DNA from: Corynebacterium vitaeruminis
GTDB taxonomy: Bacteria > Actinomycetota > Actinomycetes > Mycobacteriales > Mycobacteriaceae
Length of the DNA stretch: 64,000 bases
Assembly (NCBI RefSeq): GCF_001054325.1
Contig: NZ_JVVM01000033.1
Coordinates: 62,001-126,000 of the forward strand
Direction: 5' to 3'
The position numbers and the translations under genes were made by a program. A model generated the notes under the pieces. That model did no database searches. It saw only the letters and a list, made by a program, of their open reading frames with translations, and was not told the DNA's origin. Positions 10,026 to 18,108 of this stretch are shown piece after piece (within the stretch, counting starts at the first letter, position 1; every line of letters begins with the position of its first letter).

Positions 10026-10880
10026 ATGCTCGCCAACCGTCGTCTCCGCTCACCACTGCAGGGCATCGCCCTCCTCGTCGGCGCAGTGGCAATCCTCAGC
10101 GGCTGCGCAGCTCCCACAGCCCCGACCCCAGAGAGCCAGTCGCACAGCCCCGCACCGGCACCCGCATTTACGCCCGAGCCAGCGGAACCCGCACCTGAGG
10201 CATCCCTCGCCCCTGAGGCTCCCGAGGCCCCCGACGCCCCCGACATCCCTGCGCCCGCCGCATCGCCTACCGACGGCATCCGTAGCGCCCTCAATCAACT
10301 GGAGATAAAAGGACGTGCGCCGAAAACCGGCTACACACGCGACCAATTTGGGCAGCGTTGGAGTGATGATGTCTCTGCAGAGTTTGGACACAATGGATGC
10401 GACACCCGGAACGACATTTTGAATCGTGACCTTATTAATAAGGAGTACAAACCAAATACTCGCGATTGCGTCGTCCTTTCAGGGCAATTACTCGACCCCT
10501 ACACCGGCACGGTGATCGAGTTCCAACGTGGCCGCGACACTTCTTCCGCCGTCCAAATTGACCACGTCGTGGCTTTGAGCGACGCCTGGCAAAAGGGCGC
10601 ACAGCAACTCTCACCCGAAGTCCGGCAGGACTTTGCCAATGATCCTATCAACCTCTTGGCTGTCGACGGTTCAGCTAATCAGCAAAAGCGGGATAGCGAT
10701 GCCGCATCCTGGGTACCCGCCAACAAGCCATTTCGCTGCCAGTATGCCGCTCGCCAGGTGGCGGTAAAGCACAAATACAACCTGTGGGTCACCGAGTCGG
10801 AGCACGAAGCCATGAACCGCTGGCTCTCCACCTGCACACCAGCGGACGAGCCAGCATTGGCTGCCCTAACCCCGAATTAG
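10026..10880 (+). CDS. secreted HNH-type nuclease lipoprotein (GmrSD/DUF1524-like)
   Basis: 284 residues. A lipoprotein signal peptide ends in the lipobox LSGC (Cys27). A linker of about 60 residues rich in Pro, Ala and Glu follows, then a domain with IDHVVALSDAW (His-Asp-His core), NDPINLLAV and NQQKRDSD, the pattern of DUF1524/GmrSD C-terminal HNH nucleases. This family is common as extracellular nucleases in actinobacteria and may degrade DNA outside the membrane for nutrition or competition. It is a monocistronic gene between gltB and fadD. The exact substrate cannot be told from sequence. Confidence 0.85.
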   Translation: MLANRRLRSPLQGIALLVGAVAILSGCAAPTAPTPESQSHSPAPAPAFTPEPAEPAPEASLAPEAPEAPDAPDIPAPAASPTDGIRSALNQLEIKGRAPKTGYTRDQFGQRWSDDVSAEFGHNGCDTRNDILNRDLINKEYKPNTRDCVVLSGQLLDPYTGTVIEFQRGRDTSSAVQIDHVVALSDAWQKGAQQLSPEVRQDFANDPINLLAVDGSANQQKRDSDAASWVPANKPFRCQYAARQVAVKHKYNLWVTESEHEAMNRWLSTCTPADEPALAALTPN

Positions 10881-10986
10881 GGCAACCCCTCCCAGCGCTC
10901 GCCAGTGCCACACCTCTAGGCTCGAGCGAACGAACATGTCGCCTATTTAGCTACGTGCTCGTAACCCACCCCTCGCAGTCGCGAAC

Positions 10987-11032
10987 AATCCTCTGTTTCT
11001 AGAGGATTCTTAGCCCCCTAATTTCTGGGGGC
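10987..11032 (+). terminator. two adjacent hairpins, probable terminator
   Basis: AATCCTCT / AGAGGATT (10987-10994 and 11001-11008) form a perfect 8-bp stem with a 6-base loop. GCCCCC / GGGGGC (11013-11018 and 11027-11032) form a second 6-bp stem with an 8-base loop. They lie 107 bases behind the nuclease gene. No long U-run follows, so termination is plausible but not certain. Confidence 0.45.
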
Positions 11033-11124
11033 GACCGCTATTCACTCACTGCCCGCCCCTCAAACAAGCCAGTTGAGATTCCCTGGGCCATACAGTGCCA
11101 AAGACGTCAATACCGAAATTGATT

Positions 11125-11156
11125 TTGTTACTGCAGTGTTATCATTTCGTTATAAT
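11125..11156 (+). promoter_or_regulatory. candidate promoter of fadD
   Basis: A consensus TATAAT lies at 11151-11156. Upstream are TTACTG (11128-11133, spacing 17) or TTGTTA (11125-11130, spacing 20) as possible -35 elements. It is the best promoter-like sequence in the gap before fadD. Confidence 0.4.
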
Positions 11157-11417
11157 CGTCCCTTTTGAGGGGTTCGTAACTGTTTGATAACGCTGTATCC
11201 TCGAATTCACACGCAAGAAGGTGTCCGCCGTAAAGCGCTGCGCACACCAACTGCATATTTCTACTTTTCTTCGCCGAAACTACTTTTTGTCGCGGCACGG
11301 GTTTGTTAAAGTCTGGTTGTTACAAAATCACACTATCGTGACTGGTGGTGTCAATGTGACTGAAGAGTCGCTTGGCGCTATTAATCGCTTGTCCATCATC
11401 TTGGAGGATTCTCACTC

Positions 11418-13115
11418 ATGGCAGCTGAAATGAAGGCTCCGCAAGTACCACTTGGGCTCCAAATCAAGGCTCTTGCCCAGTCGGTTGCGCCACTCCTGCG
11501 TACCGGCGCCCTGCATATGACCCCGAAGACGGCACCGAAGATGCTCGACTACCTGCGTCGCTTGAAGTTTTCCGCCGCCAGCCTGATTTCCATGGGGGCG
11601 CTGCGCTACCCAGACCGCATTGCCCTTGTCGATGATGACGGCGAGCTGACCTACTCCCAGCTGCTGGACAACTCCCACGCACTGGCTCGCGCCTTGATGG
11701 ACCGTGGCATGACCCAGAAGTCCAGCTTCGGCGTTATCGCACGTAACGGCCGCGGCATTATTCTGCCAATGGCTATCAAGGGATTCATCGGCTCCGAAAT
11801 TATGCTGATGAACATCGGCTCCGGCCCGACTCAGATTCGCGGTGTCATTGACCAGAACAAGGCCAAGTTCCTCTTCGTCGATGACGAGTTCCTGGGCAAC
11901 CTTCCGGAAGACCTGGACGATGTCACCGTCGTTATCACTTCCGTCACCAAGCCGGAGACCCGCAAGATCGCGCGCAAGAACTTCGTGTTCATGGAAGACC
12001 TCATCGAAGAAGGTCGTACGTCGAACACCAAGTTCGATCCGAAGCCAGAGCAGGGACGCATCATCATTATGTCCTCCGGTACCACCGGTATCCCGAAGGG
12101 TGTCCTGCGCAATGAGCCAAAGACGCCAGCAACTGTGGGCGCAATTGCCGAGCGCATCCCGTGGCGCCGCAACATGGTCATTCACCAATCTGCATCCATG
12201 TTCCACGCCTGGGGCTGGGCAAATGTGCTGATTGGTCTGGCTACTGGCTCGACCATTGTCACCATGCGCGTCTTCGACCCGAAGAAGGCTGTCGACCAGT
12301 GTGAACAGTACGGCTGTAACGGCATGATTTCCGCAGCCTTCTTCCTGCGCCAGATCAAGGACGTTCTGGATGAGGAGCCGAACCGCAAGATTGGCCCGTT
12401 CAGCTTCATCGTTTCCTCTGGTAACGCCATCCCAGGTTGGCTCGTATCCGCGCTGACTCACCGCTTCGGTCCGGTTATCTGTAACTTCTACGGCTCCACC
12501 GAGGCCGGTCTGTGCTCCATCGCATCTGGTGCTGACCTCGCAGCCCGCCCGGATTCCGCAGGTCGACCGGCAATTGGCGCCAAGGTTCGCATCCTGGATG
12601 ACGACGGCAAGGATGTCGAGCCGGGTGAGGTCGGCATGATCCACACCGCTCAGGAGCTCTCCTTCATCGGTTACCTGAACAAGAAGGACAAGTTCACCAC
12701 CGTCGATGGTCTGTTCCAGATTGGTGACCTCGGTCGTATCGACCAGGACGGTTACCTGTACATCTGCGGCCGCTCCGACGACATGGTGATTAAGGGTGGC
12801 GAGAACATCTTCCCGCGCGAGGTCGAAGAAATCCTCGGCCCAGTGCCGGGCATTGCCGACGTCTACTGCCACGGCTCCAACGAGAACGACGAGATTTTCG
12901 CTGACCTGTTCCTCTACGTTGTCCGCGAGGAAACTGAGGCAGGTAGGAATCTCAGCGAGGAGATGCTGCGCGAGTACGTCCGCGAAACTCTGGCAGAGCA
13001 CTCCACTCCGGATCGTGTCTTCTTCGTCGACTCCCTGCCGCGCAACGCTATCGGCAAGGTTGTCCCGCGCGAGGTCAAGGCCATGCACGAGCGCCTGAAC
13101 CTGGACGCTCAGTAA
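11418..13115 (+). CDS. fadD: acyl-CoA synthetase (AMP-binding, FadD type)
   Basis: 565 residues, start ATG 11418 preceded by GGAGG at 11402-11406. The AMP-binding motif IIIMSSGTTGIPKG lies at residues 216-229, the adenylate motif NFYGSTEAG further on, and the C-terminal hinge motif GRSDDMVIKGGENIFP near residue 455. The enzyme activates a fatty acid with ATP and CoA. Nearby fadH suggests a fatty acid degradation role. It resembles the mycobacterial FadD12 subgroup, but paralogue identity cannot be fixed. Confidence 0.9.
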   Translation: MAAEMKAPQVPLGLQIKALAQSVAPLLRTGALHMTPKTAPKMLDYLRRLKFSAASLISMGALRYPDRIALVDDDGELTYSQLLDNSHALARALMDRGMTQKSSFGVIARNGRGIILPMAIKGFIGSEIMLMNIGSGPTQIRGVIDQNKAKFLFVDDEFLGNLPEDLDDVTVVITSVTKPETRKIARKNFVFMEDLIEEGRTSNTKFDPKPEQGRIIIMSSGTTGIPKGVLRNEPKTPATVGAIAERIPWRRNMVIHQSASMFHAWGWANVLIGLATGSTIVTMRVFDPKKAVDQCEQYGCNGMISAAFFLRQIKDVLDEEPNRKIGPFSFIVSSGNAIPGWLVSALTHRFGPVICNFYGSTEAGLCSIASGADLAARPDSAGRPAIGAKVRILDDDGKDVEPGEVGMIHTAQELSFIGYLNKKDKFTTVDGLFQIGDLGRIDQDGYLYICGRSDDMVIKGGENIFPREVEEILGPVPGIADVYCHGSNENDEIFADLFLYVVREETEAGRNLSEEMLREYVRETLAEHSTPDRVFFVDSLPRNAIGKVVPREVKAMHERLNLDAQ

Positions 13116-13126
13116 GAAGCTCGCAG

Positions 13127-13858
13127 TTAGGCCCGCGGGCGCACCTGGATTTCATCCACGTTTGCGTCCGCACCGGCATCAACGGCCAGACGTACTGCGG
13201 CTGCGATCGATTCCGGTCGCATGTACTTCGTGCCGTCGTAACGCCAATCCGCATCATCGCGGTGCCAATTCGACTGCAGCTGCACCTGCATATCGGTATC
13301 GACGCGCCCGGGGTGCACGGAGCTGACACGCACTGCGCCGCGTTCTTCCTCGCGCAGCGCATCGGTGAAGGCACGCAGCGCGAACTTCGACGCTGCGTAC
13401 GGCGAAGTACCAGCTGACGCGCGGAACCCGGAGCCCGAGTTGATGGTCACCAACGTGCCCTCCGCCTTGCGTAGCGCCGGCAACAGCTGGCGAGTCAGGT
13501 CGGCGACGGCGACGACGTTGATGTCCATAATCCGCGACCAGTCCGCACGCGAAACATCCGCCACATCCCCATCGACGTACACACCCGCCGAGTGCACCAG
13601 CACATCTAGCCCGCGCTCACCGAGCGTCTCCAGCAACTTCGCCACTTCCGCGTTCACGGCGTCGGCATCACCCAGGTCAGCAACGAATACGCTTGCCGAC
13701 GGCAACTGCGACGCCACCTTCTCGGCAGACTCAGCACTGGTAGCGCCCACAATGACGTGGTGATCACGGGAGAGATCCTTGGCAACCGCCAGGCCGATAC
13801 CACGGCTTGCGCCCGTGACCAGGGCAATCTTGGTATCAGCGGCAATATCGATGCTCAT
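13127..13858 (-). CDS. short-chain dehydrogenase/reductase
   Basis: 243 residues with the NAD(P)-binding motif TGASRGIG near residue 16, an HSAG (NNAG-equivalent) motif, a catalytic Ser in NSGSGF and YAASK for the Tyr-Lys pair. AAAGGAG precedes the ATG. It lies convergent to fadD and 48 bases behind another SDR on the same strand, probably in one transcript. Substrate unknown. Confidence 0.9.
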   Translation of the reverse strand: MSIDIAADTKIALVTGASRGIGLAVAKDLSRDHHVIVGATSAESAEKVASQLPSASVFVADLGDADAVNAEVAKLLETLGERGLDVLVHSAGVYVDGDVADVSRADWSRIMDINVVAVADLTRQLLPALRKAEGTLVTINSGSGFRASAGTSPYAASKFALRAFTDALREEERGAVRVSSVHPGRVDTDMQVQLQSNWHRDDADWRYDGTKYMRPESIAAAVRLAVDAGADANVDEIQVRPRA

Positions 13859-13906
13859 GCACGGCTCCTTTATTTAGTCGGTATGTACTTGACTTTGGTT
13901 TTGGGC

Positions 13907-14668
13907 TTACTTCTTCGGCTTGGCCCCGCCCACCTGGTCGATGGGGGTGACCTGCAGGAAGTCGATGTTGACGTGGTTCGGACGGGTGGCTGCAAACACA
14001 ATGATGTCGGCAATATCGTCGGCGGTCAGCGACTCAACGCCGTCGTAGACCGCTGCGGCCTTGGTCTCGTCGCCGTCGAAACGCACAAGTGAGAAGTCAG
14101 TGTGGACGCGACCCGGGTCGATTTCGGTGACGCGCACGCCGTCGGCGGCAACCTCCTGGCGCAGGACTTCCACCAGGGCGCGCTCCGCGTGCTTGGCTGC
14201 GTTGTAGCCGGCACCACCGGTGTAGACCTGACGGCCCGCGATCGAGCCAACGGTGAGCACAATGCCGCTAGTGGTCTTCAGTGCAGGCAACAGCGCGCGG
14301 GTAACACGCAGCGTTCCCAGCACGTTGACGTCGTACATCCAGCGCCACTTTTCCTCGACAGCGCCCTCGACCGACTCCATGCCCCAGGCGCCACCGGCGT
14401 TGTTAACCAGCACGTCAACGCGTGGTTCGGCCTTAGCCAGCGCCGCCACATCCTCATCGGAGGTGACATCGACCTTGTAGACCGTCGCTTCACCACCGGC
14501 AGCGCGGATCTCCTCCGCGACCGCCTCGAGCTTGTCCTCGCGGCGGGCTCCCAGCACAACGCGAAAACCTTCGGCTGCGAACTGCTTCGCAGTGGCCGCA
14601 CCAATACCGGAGGAAGCACCGGTAACAACAGCTACTTTCTGGCCATTGGTTGAAGTTTCAGAGGTCAT
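13907..14668 (-). CDS. short-chain dehydrogenase/reductase (SDR)
   Basis: 253 residues: cofactor motif TGASSGIG near residue 17, NNAG near 91, catalytic Ser in GSIAG and YNAAK. AAGGAG stands at the usual distance before the ATG. It resembles the YdfG/serine 3-dehydrogenase-like SDRs that act on small hydroxy acids or keto substrates. It is the first gene of a two-SDR minus-strand unit divergent from fadH. Confidence 0.9.
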   Translation of the reverse strand: MTSETSTNGQKVAVVTGASSGIGAATAKQFAAEGFRVVLGARREDKLEAVAEEIRAAGGEATVYKVDVTSDEDVAALAKAEPRVDVLVNNAGGAWGMESVEGAVEEKWRWMYDVNVLGTLRVTRALLPALKTTSGIVLTVGSIAGRQVYTGGAGYNAAKHAERALVEVLRQEVAADGVRVTEIDPGRVHTDFSLVRFDGDETKAAAVYDGVESLTADDIADIIVFAATRPNHVNIDFLQVTPIDQVGGAKPKK

Positions 14669-14765
14669 GGGGGCTCATCTCCTTGCTGCATGCGTCTACT
14701 GATATTCCCGACTGTAGTCATATGCCGCGCTCTCGTGCTGAAGACTGCGGATGCTTCACACCTGA

Positions 14766-14781
14766 TGTTCCACGTGAAACC
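14766..14781. other. parS-like ParB-binding site
   Basis: TGTTCCACGTGAAACC matches the bacterial parS sequence TGTTNCACGTGAAACA at every fixed position except the last base. It lies in the intergenic space between divergent SDR and fadH genes, about 70 bases before fadH. ParB spreading from such sites organises origins and loads condensin. In C. glutamicum, parS sites cluster close to oriC, which agrees with the origin-proximal gene block at the other end of the window. No second good copy was found in the 64 kb. Confidence 0.8.
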
Positions 14782-14851
14782 TAGATAAAACTGTTCAGGA
14801 ATTTTTCCGATTCACCCCATACGCCGCCACCAAAACCGCGATACTGGTTTC

Positions 14852-16912
14852 ATGTCTGACCAGCCTCACTTCCCACATCTTCTCTCTCCTCTCGATGTCG
14901 GTCCTCTAACTCTGCGCAATCGCATCATCATGGGGTCAATGCACTCCGGCCTGGAAGACCGCACCCGTGACATTCCCAAGCTGGCCGCCTACCTGGGGCG
15001 TCGCGCCGAAGGTGGCGTGGGACTCATCGTCACCGGCGGTTATGCTCCCAACATCGAAGGCTGGCTGACTCCAGCCGGTTCGATGATGGCGTCGAAGCGT
15101 ATGGCGGACAATCACCGCCGCGTTACTGACCTCGTGCACTCCCACGGCAGCCACATTGTGCTGCAGGTTCTGCACGCCGGTCGTTACGGTTACAGCCCGC
15201 TGGCTCGCTCCGCTGACACCGGCCAGTCGCCAATTAGCCCGTTTAAGGCTCACCGCCTCACCGGTTTTGATGTCTCGCGCACCATCCGCGCTTATGTCCG
15301 CGCTGCGAAGCTCGCGAAGCGTGCCGGCTACGACGGCATCGAGATTATGGGGTCTGAGGGGTACCTGCTCAACCAGTTCCTGGCCGAGCGCACTAACCAC
15401 CGCTCGGACAACTGGGGTGGCAGCGCCGAGGCTCGCATGCGTCTGCCCATCGAAATTGTCCGCCGCATTCGCGCCGAAGTGGGTGAAGACTTCCTGCTTC
15501 AGTACCGCATTTCGCTGCTTGACCTGGTGGAAGACGGCCAGACCTGGTCCGAGACCACCGAGCTCGCACAGCGTCTGGTCGAAGCTGGCGTCGATGTCTT
15601 CAACACCGGTATCGGCTGGCACGAAGCACGCGTTCCCACCATTGTCACGTCCGTGCCGCGCGCCGCATTCACAGATCTGACGGGTCGTCTCCGTTCGCTT
15701 GTCGACGTCCCGGTGGCAGCCTCCAACCGAATTAATCGCCCCGAGGTTGCGGAGAAGATCCTCGCTGACGGCAACGCGGACCTGATTTCCATGGCCCGCC
15801 CGCTGCTGGCTGACCCGGACTTCGCCATCAAGGCCGGCGATGGCCGAGCTGACCAAATCAACACCTGTATCGCCTGTAACCAGGCTTGTCTGGACCACAC
15901 CTTCGCGGCCAAGCGCTCCACCTGTTTGGTCAACCCGAAGGCAGCCTACGAAACCGAGCTGGTTTCCGTGCCGGTTGCGAAGGACAAGGCCAAGCGCGTC
16001 GCCGTCATCGGCGCTGGTGTGGCTGGTCTCGCCTTCGCGGAGGCCGCAGCTCAGCGCGGTCACCACCCGGAGATTTTCGAGGCCGCCGACCAGATTGGTG
16101 GCCAGTTCAACCTCGCCGCACAAATCCCGGGCAAGGAGGACTACGGCGAGACGCTGAGGTACTTCTCCCGCCGCCTGGAGGTGCTCGAAGTTCCGGTTCA
16201 CCTGAACACGCGTGCCGACGTCGACGAGCTCAAGACCAAGTTCGACCACGTAATTGTGGCCACGGGTGTCACCCCACGTATCCCGGGCATTGACGGTATC
16301 GACCACGAGAAGGTCATCCGTTACGACGAGCTGCTCTCGGGTGCGAAGCAGGCCGGCAACAAGGTGGCCGTCATCGGTGCTGGTGGTATCGGTGTGGACG
16401 TATGTGAGTACCTTACTCGCAAGCCGAACCAGACCATCGAGGCCTGGAAGGATGCCTGGGGCGTCGGTGACCCGGCGGAGTTCCGCGCGGGCCTGACTAA
16501 GCCGGGCACGGTCTCCGGCGCGGCTGAGGAGTTTGAGGTTGAGCGCGAGGTACACCTGCTGCAGCGCAAGACCTCCCGCATCGGTAAGGGTCTTGGCAAG
16601 ACCACTGGCTGGGTTCACCGTGCGGAAATCAAGAAGGCCGGTGTTAAGCAGTACACCGGTGTAACCTACAACCGCATTGATGACGATGGCCTGCACATCA
16701 CCATCGATGAAAAGCCACAGGTTATCGCGGTTGACAACGTGATTGTCTGTACTGGTCAGGTATCCAATCTGGACTGCCTGGGCGGTAAGGACCGCGAGAG
16801 CGTCACCGGTGATAACTCCAATGTCACCATTATCGGTGGCGCAGACGTGGCCGCTGAGCTGGACGCAAAGCGTGCCATCCGCCAGGCTGTCGAGGTCGCG
16901 CTAGCGCTGTAA
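14852..16912 (+). CDS. fadH: 2,4-dienoyl-CoA reductase (NADPH), old yellow enzyme family
   Basis: 686 residues. The N-terminal TIM barrel (about 10-330) binds FMN. Cys339, Cys342, Cys346 and Cys358 fit the 4Fe-4S cluster of this family. The C-terminal half has the FAD motif GAGVAG (387-392) and a second dinucleotide motif GAGGIG. The enzyme removes 2,4-double bonds during oxidation of unsaturated fatty acids. No RBS precedes ATG 14852, but a GATACT box 7 bases upstream suggests a leaderless transcript. Confidence 0.93.
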   Translation: MSDQPHFPHLLSPLDVGPLTLRNRIIMGSMHSGLEDRTRDIPKLAAYLGRRAEGGVGLIVTGGYAPNIEGWLTPAGSMMASKRMADNHRRVTDLVHSHGSHIVLQVLHAGRYGYSPLARSADTGQSPISPFKAHRLTGFDVSRTIRAYVRAAKLAKRAGYDGIEIMGSEGYLLNQFLAERTNHRSDNWGGSAEARMRLPIEIVRRIRAEVGEDFLLQYRISLLDLVEDGQTWSETTELAQRLVEAGVDVFNTGIGWHEARVPTIVTSVPRAAFTDLTGRLRSLVDVPVAASNRINRPEVAEKILADGNADLISMARPLLADPDFAIKAGDGRADQINTCIACNQACLDHTFAAKRSTCLVNPKAAYETELVSVPVAKDKAKRVAVIGAGVAGLAFAEAAAQRGHHPEIFEAADQIGGQFNLAAQIPGKEDYGETLRYFSRRLEVLEVPVHLNTRADVDELKTKFDHVIVATGVTPRIPGIDGIDHEKVIRYDELLSGAKQAGNKVAVIGAGGIGVDVCEYLTRKPNQTIEAWKDAWGVGDPAEFRAGLTKPGTVSGAAEEFEVEREVHLLQRKTSRIGKGLGKTTGWVHRAEIKKAGVKQYTGVTYNRIDDDGLHITIDEKPQVIAVDNVIVCTGQVSNLDCLGGKDRESVTGDNSNVTIIGGADVAAELDAKRAIRQAVEVALAL

Positions 16913-16930
16913 GTCCTAGCACTGTAAGTC
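16901..16930 (+). repeat. 15-bp tandem duplication across the fadH stop codon
   Basis: CTAGCGCTGTAAGTC (16901-16915) is followed directly by CTAGCACTGTAAGTC (16916-16930) with one mismatch. The first unit contains the fadH TAA stop. The second unit ends on the first base of the nitroreductase stop triplet. It looks like a small slippage duplication. Confidence 0.8.
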
Positions 16931-17592
16931 TACGCCTCGTAGCGGTCGGTGTAGGCGCGCTGCTCGAACTCGAAGCGGCCCGGGTGAGCCGGAAACTCGC
17001 CCGGGGCACCAATGGCCAACAGCAGCGCCACCGCCACATCGGTGTCACCGGCACCGATAGCTTCCTTGACCCCCTGCTCGCTAAAGCCTGTCATCGGAGA
17101 GCTGGCCCAACCAAAGGCACTGGCGGTGACCATGGCGAAGGAGGCCGCAATCATGGCGTCGCGGATTGCGAACTCGCGGGAGAGGCCCTTTTCCTCGCGG
17201 GCCTCGTGGAAGGAGATCATCGTGGCCTCCCGCTCGGCGGCGGCAACCTCATCCCACAGGCCAGCGGCCTTGTTGGCCTCGACCAGACGCGGAATACCGC
17301 GCTTCCAGCCGGTTGGCTCACCAATGAAGGCCAGCAGCAGCGGTGCGTTGGCAACCTGCTGCTGGCCACCTGCAGCTTCCACTACCTTCTGACGCACCTC
17401 AGGGTCCTCGATACGCACGATTGCGCGGGACTGAATGTTAAAAGCGCTGGGAGCTTCCAGGGATAGCTCGAGGAGGCGGCGCACGTCGGCGTCGTCAAGC
17501 GGCTCGTCAGCGTAGACGCGCGTGGCACGGCGGTTGCGGATGATGTTCTCAAATTCGGTGGCGAACTGGTCGCGCGGAGAATGCGAAGTCAT
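16930..17592 (-). CDS. nitroreductase family protein
   Basis: 220 residues with the N-terminal RRATRVYADEPLD motif for FMN binding, AFNIQSRAIVRI, and the central and C-terminal pattern (SSPMTGFSEQGVKEAIG) of flavin-dependent nitroreductases. It likely reduces nitro-aromatics or quinones with NAD(P)H. It is the last gene of a minus-strand run hydrolase-ogt-nitroreductase, only 3 bases behind ogt, and is convergent with fadH. Confidence 0.9.
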   Translation of the reverse strand: MTSHSPRDQFATEFENIIRNRRATRVYADEPLDDADVRRLLELSLEAPSAFNIQSRAIVRIEDPEVRQKVVEAAGGQQQVANAPLLLAFIGEPTGWKRGIPRLVEANKAAGLWDEVAAAEREATMISFHEAREEKGLSREFAIRDAMIAASFAMVTASAFGWASSPMTGFSEQGVKEAIGAGDTDVAVALLLAIGAPGEFPAHPGRFEFEQRAYTDRYEA

Positions 17593-17595
17593 GCA

Positions 17596-18096
17596 TTAGA
17601 GATTAGCGGTTCGCCAACCTTCGAGTTCGAGTAGCCAGCGCTTCATTTCGCGGCCACCGGCATAGGATCCGAAGGACCCCGCTCCCCCGCTGGCGGGAAC
17701 CACGCGGTGACAGGGAATCAGAATACCCAGTGGATTGGTGGCACAGGCCGACCCGGCGGCTCTAGCGGCACGGGGAGAACCGGCCATCTCGGCGAGCTCG
17801 CCGTAGGTTACGACCTGGCCATACGGTACATCGCGCAGTGCGGTCAGAGCACGAGCGCGGAAAGAATCCTGGGTGAATAAGTCGCAGTCCAGCGGCAGCG
17901 CGAACTCACGGCGCTGCCCGGCAAAGTACTCGCGGAACTGCTGCGCGGCCAGTTCCGCCACCGCCTGCGCTTCGGGGTCGGCGGCGCTGGGGTCGTCGTC
18001 AAGCACGGGGCCTAACAGATTGACTTCGACGACCCCGCGGACGGAGGTGGCGATTCCAAGCGCGCCAAAAGGCGTCTCCACCTGGGCAATCGCCAT
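17596..18096 (-). CDS. ogt: methylated-DNA-protein cysteine methyltransferase
   Basis: 166 residues. The active-site motif IPCHRV carries Cys129, which accepts the methyl group from O6-methylguanine. The winged-helix part with PYGQVVTYGELA and the Arg-finger region (SPRAARAAG) precede it. It is a suicide repair protein acting on DNA. AGGAGG stands just before the ATG. Only 12 bases separate it from the upstream hydrolase gene, so the three genes probably share a transcript. Confidence 0.95.
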   Translation of the reverse strand: MAIAQVETPFGALGIATSVRGVVEVNLLGPVLDDDPSAADPEAQAVAELAAQQFREYFAGQRREFALPLDCDLFTQDSFRARALTALRDVPYGQVVTYGELAEMAGSPRAARAAGSACATNPLGILIPCHRVVPASGGAGSFGSYAGGREMKRWLLELEGWRTANL

Positions 18097-18108
18097 GAAA
18101 CCTCCTAC

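Larger units (their letters stand above)
10881..11417. other. intergenic region: hairpins and fadD promoter
   Basis: 537 bases without a credible gene. The first part holds two hairpins (10987-11032) that could end transcription of the nuclease gene. The middle is AT-rich with a good -10 box (TATAAT, 11151-11156), which would leave a leader of roughly 250 bases before fadD. A 70-codon open frame (11221-11433) runs into fadD in another frame and shows no protein-like features. Confidence 0.5.

Noticed and set aside
11221-11433. 70-codon frame in the fadD leader considered as a leader peptide
   Set aside because: No RBS, and it overlaps the fadD start in another frame with no regulatory codon pattern.
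11412-13088. 558-codon minus-strand frame opposite the acyl-CoA synthetase
   Set aside because: Shadow of a clear FadD gene; no RBS and no recognisable domain.
14936-16696. 586-codon frame on the minus strand opposite fadH
   Set aside because: It is an antisense shadow of fadH, whose motifs are complete. Long shadows are expected in GC-rich coding DNA.
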